A stretch of 64,000 nt of DNA from Bog-756 sp963813525 (GTDB lineage Bacteria; Actinomycetota; Acidimicrobiia; Acidimicrobiales; RAAP-2): contig CAWEZI010000005.1 of the NCBI GenBank assembly GCA_963813525.1, positions 1,736,001-1,800,000 on the forward strand, given 5' to 3'. The notes under the pieces were generated by a model. The model had not been told where the DNA came from and ran no database searches. It saw only the letters and a list, made by a program, of their open reading frames with translations. Within the stretch, counting starts at the first letter, position 1, and each line of letters begins with the position of its first letter. Shown piece by piece: positions 51,118 to 59,900 of this stretch. A program made the translations under genes and the position numbers.

Positions 51118-52950
51118 AGCGTTGTCGGCCCGCCCCGGCTCAGCCCTGGGGACAGCGAGCGCGGGACGACGGGGTCCCCGGAAATGGCGCCGACGGACGT
51201 TGGCTCGACGACCAGCCCCCCGTGGTCAGAGCTGGCGGCGTCGTGTCCCAGCGGGTTCCTCGAGGTCGATCGGCGGGGCGTGGTCATCGAGTGGAATCCG
51301 CGGGCCGAAGAGCTCTTCGGCTGGCGACGAGATCAGGTCGTGGGCCGTTCCATCGCCGACACCCTCCTACCGCCCGATCTCGTCCTGTCGCCGGCCAATA
51401 GGGGACTGGTGGAGACCCTGGGCCGCGCCGACCATCCTGAAGGTGGCGCCGCTCACCGTGGGGCTGCAGTTCCGGCGGGGGAGCCACCCGGCGAGAGACG
51501 GCAGCTGGTGCTGGCCCACAGCACCGGTCGCAGGGTGGCCGTCGAAGGCATTCTGGTCACAGTGGGCCAGGGGCACAATCGTTCGGTTGCCGGGTTTATC
51601 GACCCCGATCCGTTCGGGTCCCGACTGCCCGGTTATCCCGCCGCCGCCGTCGGTGTCGACCCCCTGACCGGACTGCCCGACCGGGATCAATTCGCCCGGC
51701 ACCTCACCGAGGCGGCCACCCGGGCGGGTGGCCTTGCCGGAACGGTGGCTGTCGTCCTCTGCGATCTCGACCGCTTCAAGGACGTCAACAACAGCTTGGG
51801 CTACCAAGCGGGGGATGGCGTCCTGTGCGCCGTCGCCCAACGGTTGAGTGACGTGGCCGGTGACGAGTTGGTGGCCCGGTTGGGTGGGGACGAATTCCTC
51901 ATCCTGATCGAGAACCCGTCGGGCCAGGTCCAAAAAGATGCGTTGGCATTCATCGAAAGAGCCAAAGAGGCGCTGTCCCGGCCGTTCACCGTCGATGGCT
52001 CGGAGCTCTTCCTTGATGCATCGGTGGGCGTCGCCCTCAACACCTTCGGGGTTGACGACGGCGGCACACTCCTGGCCAATGCCGAAGCGGCCATGTACCG
52101 GGCCAAGCGCCGGGGAGGCCCGCGGATCGAGGTGTTCGGTGAGTCTCTGCGGATCGAGACGCTCGACCGCATGACGACCGAGCACGCCCTCCATCGGGCC
52201 CTCGAGCGCCACGAGCTCATGCTCCACTACCAGCCGGTCGTCGAGATCAGCGGGGCGACAACGGTGGTGGGAGTCGAGGCCCTGATCCGCTGGCAGCACC
52301 CCGACCAGGGGTTGGTGGCTCCGACCCGCTTCGTGCCGGTGGCCGAGGAGAGCGGGCTCATCATCCCCATCGGGGCATGGGTCCTCGAGCAGGCCTGTGG
52401 CCAGCTGCGGGCCTGGAACCACCACGTGGGGAACGGCCCGCACGGATCGGTGGAGGTCAACCTGTCGGCCCGACAGATCGACGACCCACGCATCGTGACC
52501 ACAGTGGAGCGGATTCTGGCCCGCACCGGTCTTCCTCCTGAGCACCTGACCCTCGAGATCACCGAGAGCGCCTTGATGGAAGATGCCGCCGCTGCCCTCG
52601 ATGTCCTGCGTGCCCTCAAGACGATCGGTGTCTCGCTGGCCATCGACGATTTCGGAACGGGCTATTCCTCGTTGAGCTACCTCCAGCGTTTCCCTCTCGA
52701 CTTCCTCAAGGTCGACCGATGCTTCGTGGAGACCCTCGGGGTGGACGCCGGCGGCGAGGAGATCGTGTCGGCCGTCATCAACCTGGCCCACGCACTGGGC
52801 CTGAAGGTGGTGGCCGAGGGAGTCGAGACAGCCGAACAGCTGGAGATCCTGCGTTCCCTGCGCTGCGACTTCGCCCAGGGATTCCTCTTCGCCCGGCCGC
52901 TGCCGGCCGCCGACATCGTCGCCTCCTTCGGACTGCCCCAGACCGCCTGA
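51118..52950 (+). CDS. PAS-GGDEF-EAL cyclic di-GMP enzyme
   Basis: About 610 residues from GTG 51118; GTG 51034 and ATG 51184 are alternatives, and coding bias is weak before 51118. PAS domain about 40-130 (F-L-E-V-D-R-R-G-V-V-I-E-W-N). GGDEF domain with R-L-G-G-D-E-F at about 254-260, intact for diguanylate cyclase. EAL domain with V-E-A-L-I-R-W near 385 and D-D-F-G-T-G-Y-S-S, intact for phosphodiesterase. It has no membrane segment. It makes and/or degrades c-di-GMP, and the PAS may sense a small ligand. Confidence 0.9.
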   Translation, partial: SVVGPPRLSPGDSERGTTGSPEMAPTDVGSTTSPPWSELAASCPSGFLEVDRRGVVIEWNPRAEELFGWRRDQVVGRSIADTLLPPDLVLSPANRGLVETLGRADHPEGGAAHRGAAVPAGEPPGERRQLVLAHSTGRRVAVEGILVTVGQGHNRSVAGFIDPDPFGSRLPGYPAAAVGVDPLTGLPDRDQFARHLTEAATRAGGLAGTVAVVLCDLDRFKDVNNSLGYQAGDGVLCAVAQRLSDVAGDELVARLGGDEFLILIENPSGQVQKDALAFIERAKEALSRPFTVDGSELFLDASVGVALNTFGVDDGGTLLANAEAAMYRAKRRGGPRIEVFGESLRIETLDRMTTEHALHRALERHELMLHYQPVVEISGATTVVGVEALIRWQHPDQGLVAPTRFVPVAEESGLIIPIGAWVLEQACGQLRAWNHHVGNGPHGSVEVNLSARQIDDPRIVTTVERILARTGLPPEHLTLEITESALMEDAAAALDVLRALKTIGVSLAIDDFGTGYSSLSYLQRFPLDFLKVDRCFVETLGVDAGGEEIVSAVINLAHALGLKVVAEGVETAEQLEILRSLRCDFAQGFLFARPLPAADIVASFGLPQTA

Positions 52951-53002
52951 GATGACGAACATGTCCGCCTCAGACCGCGGCCACGGGGAGCGGGCCGTGA
53001 GC

Positions 53003-53038
53003 CGGCGTGGTCAGGAGCTCAGGCGGCGTGGTCAGGAG
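53003..53038. repeat. 15-base direct repeat containing the stop codon of the epoxide-hydrolase-like gene
   Basis: CGGCGTGGTCAGGAG at 53003-53017 and 53024-53038, a 21-base period. The second copy contains the stop codon (minus strand 53032-53034). Confidence 0.8.
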
Positions 53039-53418
53039 GTGCCCGTCACCATGTTGGTGATCTGGGCCATGTCGAAGTAGTCGCGCCAGGCACAGATCTT
53101 GCCATCGCGGATCTCGAACGTTCCCATGACGGGGAGGGGGGCGACGGCACCGCCGATGGTGAACGTATCGACCCGTTCGGTGAGGACCACGTTGTCGCGG
53201 ACGGCGAGATGGGTCGTCTCGATGGTCATGCTCTCGGCCATGCCGAAGAACATCTCGACGAAGGCGATGGCGGCGTCGATGCCCACGGCCGGTTCCAGGG
53301 GAATGTTGTGGTAGACGACATCGTCGGTGAAGAAGGGGCGCAGCGCCTCGGCGTCGTGCTTCTCGAAGGTGGCGCACATCTCACGCACGATCCGCTCGGC
53401 ATCATCTGGGGATCCCAT
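53032..53418 (-). CDS. Limonene-1,2-epoxide hydrolase-like protein (NTF2 fold)
   Basis: A 128-residue protein from ATG 53418 with GAGGAGAG upstream. The Asp-Arg-Asp catalytic set of limonene epoxide hydrolase is present: Arg82 and Asp84 in E-R-V-D, and Asp113 in W-R-D-Y-F-D. The water-orienting Y36 and N38 in V-V-Y-H-N are also there. The protein should open epoxides; the mycobacterial relatives act on fatty or steroid epoxides. The substrate here is unknown. It is divergent from an SRPBCC gene. Confidence 0.85.
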   Translation of the reverse strand: MGSPDDAERIVREMCATFEKHDAEALRPFFTDDVVYHNIPLEPAVGIDAAIAFVEMFFGMAESMTIETTHLAVRDNVVLTERVDTFTIGGAVAPLPVMGTFEIRDGKICAWRDYFDMAQITNMVTGTS

Positions 53419-53526
53419 GGCACTCTCCTCGGTGGTGGGTCTGACGCCGTCACGCTACTGCGCGGAGGCGGACCGGCCCAGCTCCGATGGAGCTTCCCCC
53501 CGCCGGTGGCTGCCACCGATCGGTGG

Positions 53527-53532
53527 CAGAAT
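53527..53532 (+). promoter_or_regulatory. -10-like element (SRPBCC gene)
   Basis: CAGAAT, seven bases, ATG 53540. Weaker match than the TANNNT sites. Confidence 0.35.
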
Positions 53533-53539
53533 GCCGGCC

Positions 53540-54025
53540 ATGAGCACCGATCGGATAGAGGTCGAACGGACCATTGCCGCCGAGCCGTCCGCCATATTCC
53601 GGGTTCTGAGCGATCCGCGCGGGCATGTGGCCATCGACAGCTCGGGGATGCTGATGGACGCCAGCGGGCCACCGGTGACGGCGGTGGGGGACGCCTTCGT
53701 GGTGCACATGGATCGTGAGGCCCTCAACGACTTCCCGATGGGTCTCTACGACGTGACCGTAAAGATCACCACGTTCGACCAGGACAGGGAGATCGCCTGG
53801 ACGGTGGACGGCCAGATCCAACCACCGCTCGGCCACATCTACGGCTACACACTTTCTCCCACTGACGGAGGGACCCTCGTGACCTCCTACTACGACTGGT
53901 CGGACATCGACCCGACCTGGCGTGAGGCCGGCATCTTCCCCATCCTGTCCGAGGGAGCCCTCCGGGCCACGCTCGGCATTCTGGCCCGCACGGTGGCTGG
54001 TGGTGGCCTCCGGCCGGCCAGTTGA
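53540..54025 (+). CDS. SRPBCC/START-fold protein
   Basis: A 161-residue protein from ATG 53540; an in-frame ATG lies three codons earlier. It starts with the typical V-E-R-T-I-A-A-E-P-S-A-I-F-R-V-L-S-D, then strands lining a hydrophobic cavity and a long C-terminal helix with L-R-A-T-L-G-I-L-A-R. The fold binds lipid-like or polyketide ligands. Its TGA overlaps the TTG start of the peptidase E gene. Confidence 0.85.
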   Translation: MSTDRIEVERTIAAEPSAIFRVLSDPRGHVAIDSSGMLMDASGPPVTAVGDAFVVHMDREALNDFPMGLYDVTVKITTFDQDREIAWTVDGQIQPPLGHIYGYTLSPTDGGTLVTSYYDWSDIDPTWREAGIFPILSEGALRATLGILARTVAGGGLRPAS

Positions 54026-54774
54026 CCGATTCCGTAGGTCGCATTCTGGCCACCTCGGGCGGGTTCCTCCCCGGTCCGGTCCAACAGTCGGTGCGGGTGG
54101 GCCCGATGCTTCTCGAGGCCCTGGCCCTCACCCGGGCCAGCCGGCCGCGGGTCTGCCTGGTGCTGACGGCCGGCGGCGACGACATCCGGTACTACGCGCT
54201 CCTCTACGAGGCCTTCAACGCCGCCGGCTGCGATGTCACCGAGCTCAAGCTGTTCCCCCAGCCCTCGGCCGACCCGGTCGAGCGGCTGGGCGGCAGTGAC
54301 CTGGTGTGGGTGGGCGGAGGCTCCGTGGCCAACCTGTTGGCCCTGTGGGACCTGCACGGGGTGAGCCCGGCCATGCGGGCGGCGTGGGAATCGGGCGTGA
54401 TCCTGGGTGGCGTCTCCGCCGGCAGCATCTGCTGGCACGTGGGTGGTACGACGGACAGCTTCGGGCCCACCCTGCGCCCGGTGACCAACGGGCTCGCCAT
54501 CCTCCCTTACGGAAACGGCGTCCACTACGACAGCGAGACCCAGCGACGCCCTCTCTTGCACCAGCTGGTGGCCGACGGCAGCCTGCCTCCCCTCTGCTAC
54601 GCCACCGACGACGGCGTCGGGATCTGGTACGAGGGGACGGTCCCCGCCCGCGTGGTGAGTGACAGAGAAGCGGATCCGCTCGATGGCCCGGCCGCCTACT
54701 GCGTGCAGAGGGTCGGTGCCGCAGCCGTCGAGACCCGGCTTCCCGTCGGCACCCGCATCGAACCGCCGAGCTGA
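54022..54774 (+). CDS. Peptidase E family (S51) serine peptidase
   Basis: A 250-residue protein from TTG 54022, overlapping the previous stop. Nucleophile in G-G-V-S-A-G-S-I-C-W near 135, strand V-W-V-G-G-G-S-V-A-N near 94, and a His in G-V-H-Y-D near 170. The S51 class includes alpha-aspartyl dipeptidases and cyanophycinases. Cytoplasmic. The TTG start probably relies on translation of the gene before it. Confidence 0.88.
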   Translation: MTDSVGRILATSGGFLPGPVQQSVRVGPMLLEALALTRASRPRVCLVLTAGGDDIRYYALLYEAFNAAGCDVTELKLFPQPSADPVERLGGSDLVWVGGGSVANLLALWDLHGVSPAMRAAWESGVILGGVSAGSICWHVGGTTDSFGPTLRPVTNGLAILPYGNGVHYDSETQRRPLLHQLVADGSLPPLCYATDDGVGIWYEGTVPARVVSDREADPLDGPAAYCVQRVGAAAVETRLPVGTRIEPPS

Positions 54775-54781
54775 GCGTCAG

Positions 54782-54787
54782 TACAAT
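54782..54787 (+). promoter_or_regulatory. -10 element, leaderless arrangement (VOC gene)
   Basis: TACAAT, six bases, ATG 54794. Confidence 0.6.
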
Positions 54788-54793
54788 CTGAGC

Positions 54794-55162
54794 ATGCAAC
54801 CCCTGGCCATCCACCATGTCGCCCTCAACGTGGCTGACGTCGACGAGGGCATCGCCTTCTACACCGAAGTGCTGGGGGGCAGGCTCCGTGACGATCGACC
54901 CGACCTGGGCATCGCCGGCGCGTGGATCGACATGGGCGGGCAACAGGTCCACCTGGTCGAGGCACCGGTGCCCCGCAACCTCGGTCAGCACTTCGCCGTG
55001 CGGGTCGGCGATCTCCGCGCCGCGGTGGGCGAGCTGCGGGCCCGGGGGATCGAGGTGGCCGACCCAGTCGGGGTGGGTTCCAATCTCCAGACCTTCATCA
55101 ACGATCCGGCCGGCAACCCGGTCGAACTGCACCAGGTGGGCGAACCGGTCGGCCAGGACTGA
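54794..55162 (+). CDS. VOC-superfamily protein (glyoxalase-like)
   Basis: A 122-residue protein from ATG 54794. Pattern I-H-H-V-A-L-N-V-A-D-V near residue 5, Q-V-H-L-V-E near 52, Q-H-F-A-V-R-V near 65 and the closing N-P-V-E-L-H-Q. The His and Glu residues match the metal sites of glyoxalase I-like lyases. Single domain, so a dimer is expected. Substrate unknown. Confidence 0.88.
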   Translation: MQPLAIHHVALNVADVDEGIAFYTEVLGGRLRDDRPDLGIAGAWIDMGGQQVHLVEAPVPRNLGQHFAVRVGDLRAAVGELRARGIEVADPVGVGSNLQTFINDPAGNPVELHQVGEPVGQD

Positions 55163-55187
55163 GCGTTCGGGGCCCGCTCCCGTGTCG

Positions 55188-55262
55188 TCGGGAAGGCGGG
55201 ATTTGAACCCGCGACCTCCTGCTCCCAAAGCAGGCGCGCTAACCAAGCTGCGCTACTTCCCG
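55188..55262 (-). tRNA. tRNA-Pro(TGG)
   Basis: Acceptor C-G-G-G-A-A-G with C-T-T-C-C-C-G, anticodon stem CCTGC/GCAGG with loop T-T-T-G-G-G-A giving TGG, and a normal GGTTCAAATCC T arm. CCA not encoded. Confidence 0.94.
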
Positions 55263-55450
55263 GCGTGGGCATCCTACAACTGCGATTTCCGGCATCCCCA
55301 GAGTGGATGCGTCGATGTGCTGCTGGTCAGGTGAGTACCGTCCGCCCTGCCTCTCACCAGTAGGCGGGTAGCACGGCAGCCATCGAGACCCGCCGGGGGG
55401 CCAGGGCCGTTGCCCGGGGCCGTCATTCCCTCACCCCCGGTGACAGGGGA

Positions 55451-55456
55451 TAGCGT
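55451..55456 (+). promoter_or_regulatory. -10 element, leaderless arrangement (Ppx/GppA gene)
   Basis: TAGCGT, seven bases, ATG 55464. Confidence 0.45.
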
Positions 55457-55463
55457 CACGCCG

Positions 55464-56489
55464 ATGCCGACCGTCCGCGTCGCCGTGTTCGACCTCGGAA
55501 GTAGCTCTTTCCACCTGATGGTGGTGGACGCCTCACGTGAGGGCGTTCTGATCCCCGTTTTGCGGCGCCGGTCCTTTCTCCATCTGGGTACCGAGGTGGC
55601 CCGCACCGGGGGAGTCCCCATCGACCGGGCGGCCTCGGCTGTCCGCACGGTGCGGAGACTGACGGCTGCCTGCGAGGAAGCAGGTGTCGACGTGGTGGTG
55701 GCCTTGGCCACCGCCGCCCTCCGCGACGCCGACAACGGGTCGCGGTTGATCAGTCGGCTGGAGAGCGTCCTCGGCTCGCCCATCAAGCAGCTGACCGGGG
55801 AGGAGGAGGCCCGTCTGTGTTTCCTCGGTCAACGAGCCGGCGTCTGGGTCGACCACCACCCCGTCCTGGGCCTCGACCTCGGAGGAGGGAGCCTCGAGGC
55901 CGGCATCGGCACCATCGACGAGGTCAGGTCGGTGACCAGCGTCGCCCTCGGGACGGCCCGGCTCCGGGGCGAACTGTCGACCGGTGAGCTGCTCACCGCC
56001 AGAGACCGGACCGCCATCGCCCGTTTGACCCGCTCGCGGTCCGAGCCCATACGCCAGATGCTGGATGCGACGCCCACGGCCGGGACTCGGGTCATCGTCA
56101 GCGGGGGGACGGTTCGGGCGCTGGCCCGCTTGGCCATGGGGCTGCACCGCCCGCTCAGCCTGACCGGATCGGTCTCGTCGCTCCCGGTCAATCAAGTCGA
56201 GCTGCCCGCCGGTCAGCTGGCCGAGCTGGCCGAACGCCTGGCCACCCTCGATCTGGATGCCCGCCTGGCCCTCCCCGGAATTCAGGCTCGGCGGGCGCCT
56301 CTCCTCCCGGTGGGGGCGGTGGTCCTCTCGACACTGGTCGAGAGCTTGGGACTGCAGCGGTTGGTGGTCAGCGAGTGGGGACTCAGGGAGGGTGCCGTCA
56401 TCGACGCCCTCTCGCTTCCGGGCATACGGTCGTCGGAGACCATCGCCCCGCCGGGCTTCGCCCTCGGTGATAACAGTCCGGTGGGCTGA
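55464..56489 (+). CDS. Exopolyphosphatase/pppGpp phosphatase (Ppx/GppA)
   Basis: A 341-residue protein from ATG 55464. Actin-like ATPase fold: F-D-L-G-S-S-S-F-H-L near residue 9, G-E-E-E-A-R-L near 113 and L-D-L-G-G-G-S-L-E near 138. Residues around Glu116 and the second glycine loop define the family. It releases phosphate from polyphosphate or pppGpp. The length fits the short Ppx group without the C-terminal HD domain. Confidence 0.9.
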   Translation: MPTVRVAVFDLGSSSFHLMVVDASREGVLIPVLRRRSFLHLGTEVARTGGVPIDRAASAVRTVRRLTAACEEAGVDVVVALATAALRDADNGSRLISRLESVLGSPIKQLTGEEEARLCFLGQRAGVWVDHHPVLGLDLGGGSLEAGIGTIDEVRSVTSVALGTARLRGELSTGELLTARDRTAIARLTRSRSEPIRQMLDATPTAGTRVIVSGGTVRALARLAMGLHRPLSLTGSVSSLPVNQVELPAGQLAELAERLATLDLDARLALPGIQARRAPLLPVGAVVLSTLVESLGLQRLVVSEWGLREGAVIDALSLPGIRSSETIAPPGFALGDNSPVG

Positions 56490-56580
56490 TGGCCGGTCCG
56501 GGCCGTCGACGACCCGGACGCCAGCGCCGTTGCCCCAGCTCCCGGTGGTGTCAGCCTCTCACAGCTCCGTCACACCTGTT

Positions 56581-56636
56581 GCTGCGTCAGGAGTTTTCTG
56601 CTGCGTCAGGCCTTTTTTGCTGTGTCAGGCCTTTTT
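56581..56636. repeat. Three 18-19-base tandem repeats across the stop codon of the DUF5679 gene
   Basis: Units at 56581, 56600 and 56619 share GCTGCGTCAGG followed by a T-run. On the minus strand the unit spells the end of the gene (A-A-A-A-A-G-G-C-C-T-G-A), so the stop codon at 56625-56627 lies in the third unit and two copies follow it. Confidence 0.85.
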
Positions 56637-56777
56637 GCCCAGGATGCGGTTCATGCCCGTTCCGCACACCGGGCATTTGCCCTTGGCCGACCGCCGGCCA
56701 TTGGCCATCTCGACCTCTTCGCCGTCGAACTGTCTCTTCTCCCGACACTTCACGCAATATCCCTCATACGACGCCAT
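56625..56777 (-). CDS. DUF5679 small zinc-knuckle protein
   Basis: A 50-residue protein from ATG 56777. C-V-K-C near residue 8 and C-P-V-C near 35 form a zinc ribbon, and the family ending N-R-I-L-G-K is present. The function is not known. It is conserved as a free-standing small protein in actinobacteria. Confidence 0.88.
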   Translation of the reverse strand: MASYEGYCVKCREKRQFDGEEVEMANGRRSAKGKCPVCGTGMNRILGKKA

Positions 56778-56922
56778 GTCTCCTCCTCGGATTCGGATGG
56801 GGTGACCGCCCGGTGCTCCCAAATGCCCGGTGCTCGGACCATCCGAACGTACCGGTCCGGCCCGATCGAAGGGGGGATGGCGCCTCTGTGTGCTTGCAAA
56901 AGTTAGCGCGAAGAGAGGGTTC

Positions 56923-59900
56923 TCAGTCCCAATCGTCGTCGGCATCGAGCCCCCCGACCACGTCGAGCTGACCATCGACGACCTGGAACCGGCCATCGGC
57001 CGAGGCCACGGCCGTCATCATCGTCTCGACGTCGTCGGGCAGCAGTGGCGGGCTGAAGAAGTAGCCCTGGGCCGTGGTGCAGCCCCGCTGAAGCAGCACC
57101 CGGCTCTGCAGCGAGGTCTCGACGCCCTCGGCCACGCAGGCCAGGCCCAGCCGGTCAGCCATGGACACGATGGCCGAAACCAAGGAGTTCTTCTCGGTGT
57201 CCGGACCGAGCACCTGGATGAACGACTGGTCGATCTTGATGGTACTGACCGGAAAGGAGCCGATGCGGCTCAGGGAGGACCGGCCTGTCCCGAAGTCATC
57301 GATGCTGAAGCGCACACCGAGGCGGCGCAGCCGTTCGATGTTCTCGCGGGCCGGCCCGTTCTTGTCCAGGACCACCCGCTCGGTGATCTCGAGCTCCAAG
57401 GACGAGGGATCGAGACCCGTCTCGGCCAGCGCCCCCTCCACGTTGTCGAACAACACCGGATCCGACAGGTCGCGCGAGGCCAGGTTGACCGACAGGCGCA
57501 AGGGGGGAAGGCCGCGGTCGAGCCACAGGCGGGCCTGGCGGCAGGTCTGGCCGATGACCCAGGCGTCGAGGGAGACGATGACGTCACTCCTCTCGGCCAC
57601 CGCGATGAATGCCGAGGGCTCGAGCGTCCCCAGACGAGGGTGCGACCAGCGCACCAGTGCCTCCACTCCCACCACCCGGTCGGTGTGGAGGTCGATGTAG
57701 GGCTGGTAGACCACGAAGAATTCGTGGCGGGCCAGAGCGTTGACCAGGTCGGCGTGCAGCGTCCGGTCGTCCACCGCCAAGTCCCCGTCTTCCCCGTCCA
57801 CCACCAGGCGGGAGTACATCTGGAAGGCGTTGCGGCCCAGGCTTTTGGCTCGGTACATGGCCTCATCGGCGTGACTGAGCAATTCGTCGTAGGAATCGCC
57901 GTGCTCGGGGGCCATGGCGATTCCGATCGAAGCCGAGCTCGGGACCTCCTGGTCGAATACCAGGTAGGGCGTGCTCAGCGCCTCGAGCGACCGCTGGGCC
58001 AGCTGATCGATGGATCCCTGGTCGGAGAGCCCGGGCAGGAGGATGGCGAATTCGTCCCCCCCGACCCGCGCCACCGTGTCCTGTCGGCGCACGGTGTCCA
58101 CCAGACGCTGACCGACCTGTCGGATGAGATCGTCCCCGGCGGCGTGTCCGAGCGTGTCGTTGACGGTCTTGAAGTGGTCGATGTCGACGAAGAACATGCA
58201 GACCGGTTCGCCTACCCGACGGGAACGGACCAGCTCCTGCTGGACGCGGTCCTCGAAGAGACGACGATTGGGCAACTCGGTGAGCACGTCGTGCCAGGCC
58301 ATGTGAGACACCTGCTCGAGCAGCTCGCGGTTCTGCAAGGCGGTGGCTGCCTGATCGGCCAGACCGGCCAGTCGCACGTGGAGATCAGGGTCGTCGGTGG
58401 GAACAGCAGGTGAAACCGTCTCGAAGACGGCGGCGACCACACCGAGGAAGTCGCGGTTGGCGAAGAGCGGAGCCACCACCGACGCGGCCACATCGGATTC
58501 GGTCAGGAGCCTGCGCAACTCAGGGTCATCGGTTGCCTGGTCGATGACCACGACCTCTCCCTGGCGGACCAGGGAGTCGAACAGGGGGGAGTCGGTGCGC
58601 ACGGCAGCCACGTCCGACGTGTCGAGGGCGATGGCGCTGCCCCCGGCGGTGGGCTCCGCTCCTGGTGACCCAGGCGTTACCGGTCCGGTCGCATCCTCGA
58701 TTCGTCGCACCCCGGCGGCCCACGGCGTGGAGCCGCTCCGACCGGAGGGGCGGAGGGGCACGATGGCCGGGCCAATGGCGCCGGCCCGGCTCTCGCCGCG
58801 GGTACCTGCCCTCGGCACCAGCCGACCGGTCCCGCCGTCCCACAGGTACACGGCGGCCCGGTCACAACCGGTCACCGTGGGCACGGTGTCGGCCAGCAGC
58901 TGGACCACTTCCTCTGTGCTCGATGCTCCGGACAGGGCTTCCGAAAAGGAGAGGAGGGCCTGTCCCGTTGCGTCGCTCCGTCGGGCGTCGGTGAGCACCC
59001 CGAAGATGTCCAGTGCGGCGGCCGCGTAGCCGGCATAGAGCTCCAAGGCGCGGGCTGCTGCTGGTCTCGTGCCGGGGGAGGTGAGCTCGACCAGTCGGCC
59101 GTAGAGGCGTTGGGGCGAGGCGATGTCGACGATAATCCGTGTCCCGTCGGCGTCGTCGGGGTCATCCCGCCACAGCTCGGCCGCCAGGATCTGTGCCTCG
59201 TCGGAGAGAAGACCGCGTTGATGGATTTGAAGGGGAGCGCCGGGTCGGACCCGCACCATCAGCAGGTACTGGTGAGACCCGACCACATCGTCGGCCCCCC
59301 GTGCGATCCTGTCCAGGAGCGCATCGACATCGTCGTTGAGCAGTTCGGCGGCGGTCCCGAGGGCGCCGTCGAGCAGTACGCCCATGCTGTCGAGCTCCGC
59401 CACCACCCGGTCCAGCTCCGCCACCATCCGGTCGAGCTCCTCTTCCAGCTCGCTCACCCGTCGGTGAGTGGGAGTGGCTCTCTCTGTCGGAGTGGCTCTG
59501 TGTGCCGGAGCGGCGCGTTCTAGGGGAGCGCGTTCTGCCGGCGTGGCGTGGCCACCGATGCCCTGTGAACGAGCCGCGGCCGTGGGTGCCTGTCTCTCCG
59601 GTCGTTCGCCGCCGAAAGGTGGGGGTGGCTCGTCGACCACGACGGCCGGCCAGTCCTGAAGGAACGATGTGGCGCCGGGATCGGGCTCCGCCGCAGTCTC
59701 CGGGTCGTCCCAACTCAGGGCGTAGAGGCAGAACCGGCCACCCCGTGCACTGCACTCGGTCTCACTGACCAGAGCCGGGGCCAGACCGAAGAGGACGGGA
59801 ACCTGGGCCAACAGGCCGCGGGTCATCTCGCACAGGTGGGCATGACGGCTGGCCGCCGAACGTGGGCTGACCCGGACCAGAGCGTGATCCGGGGCCAGCT

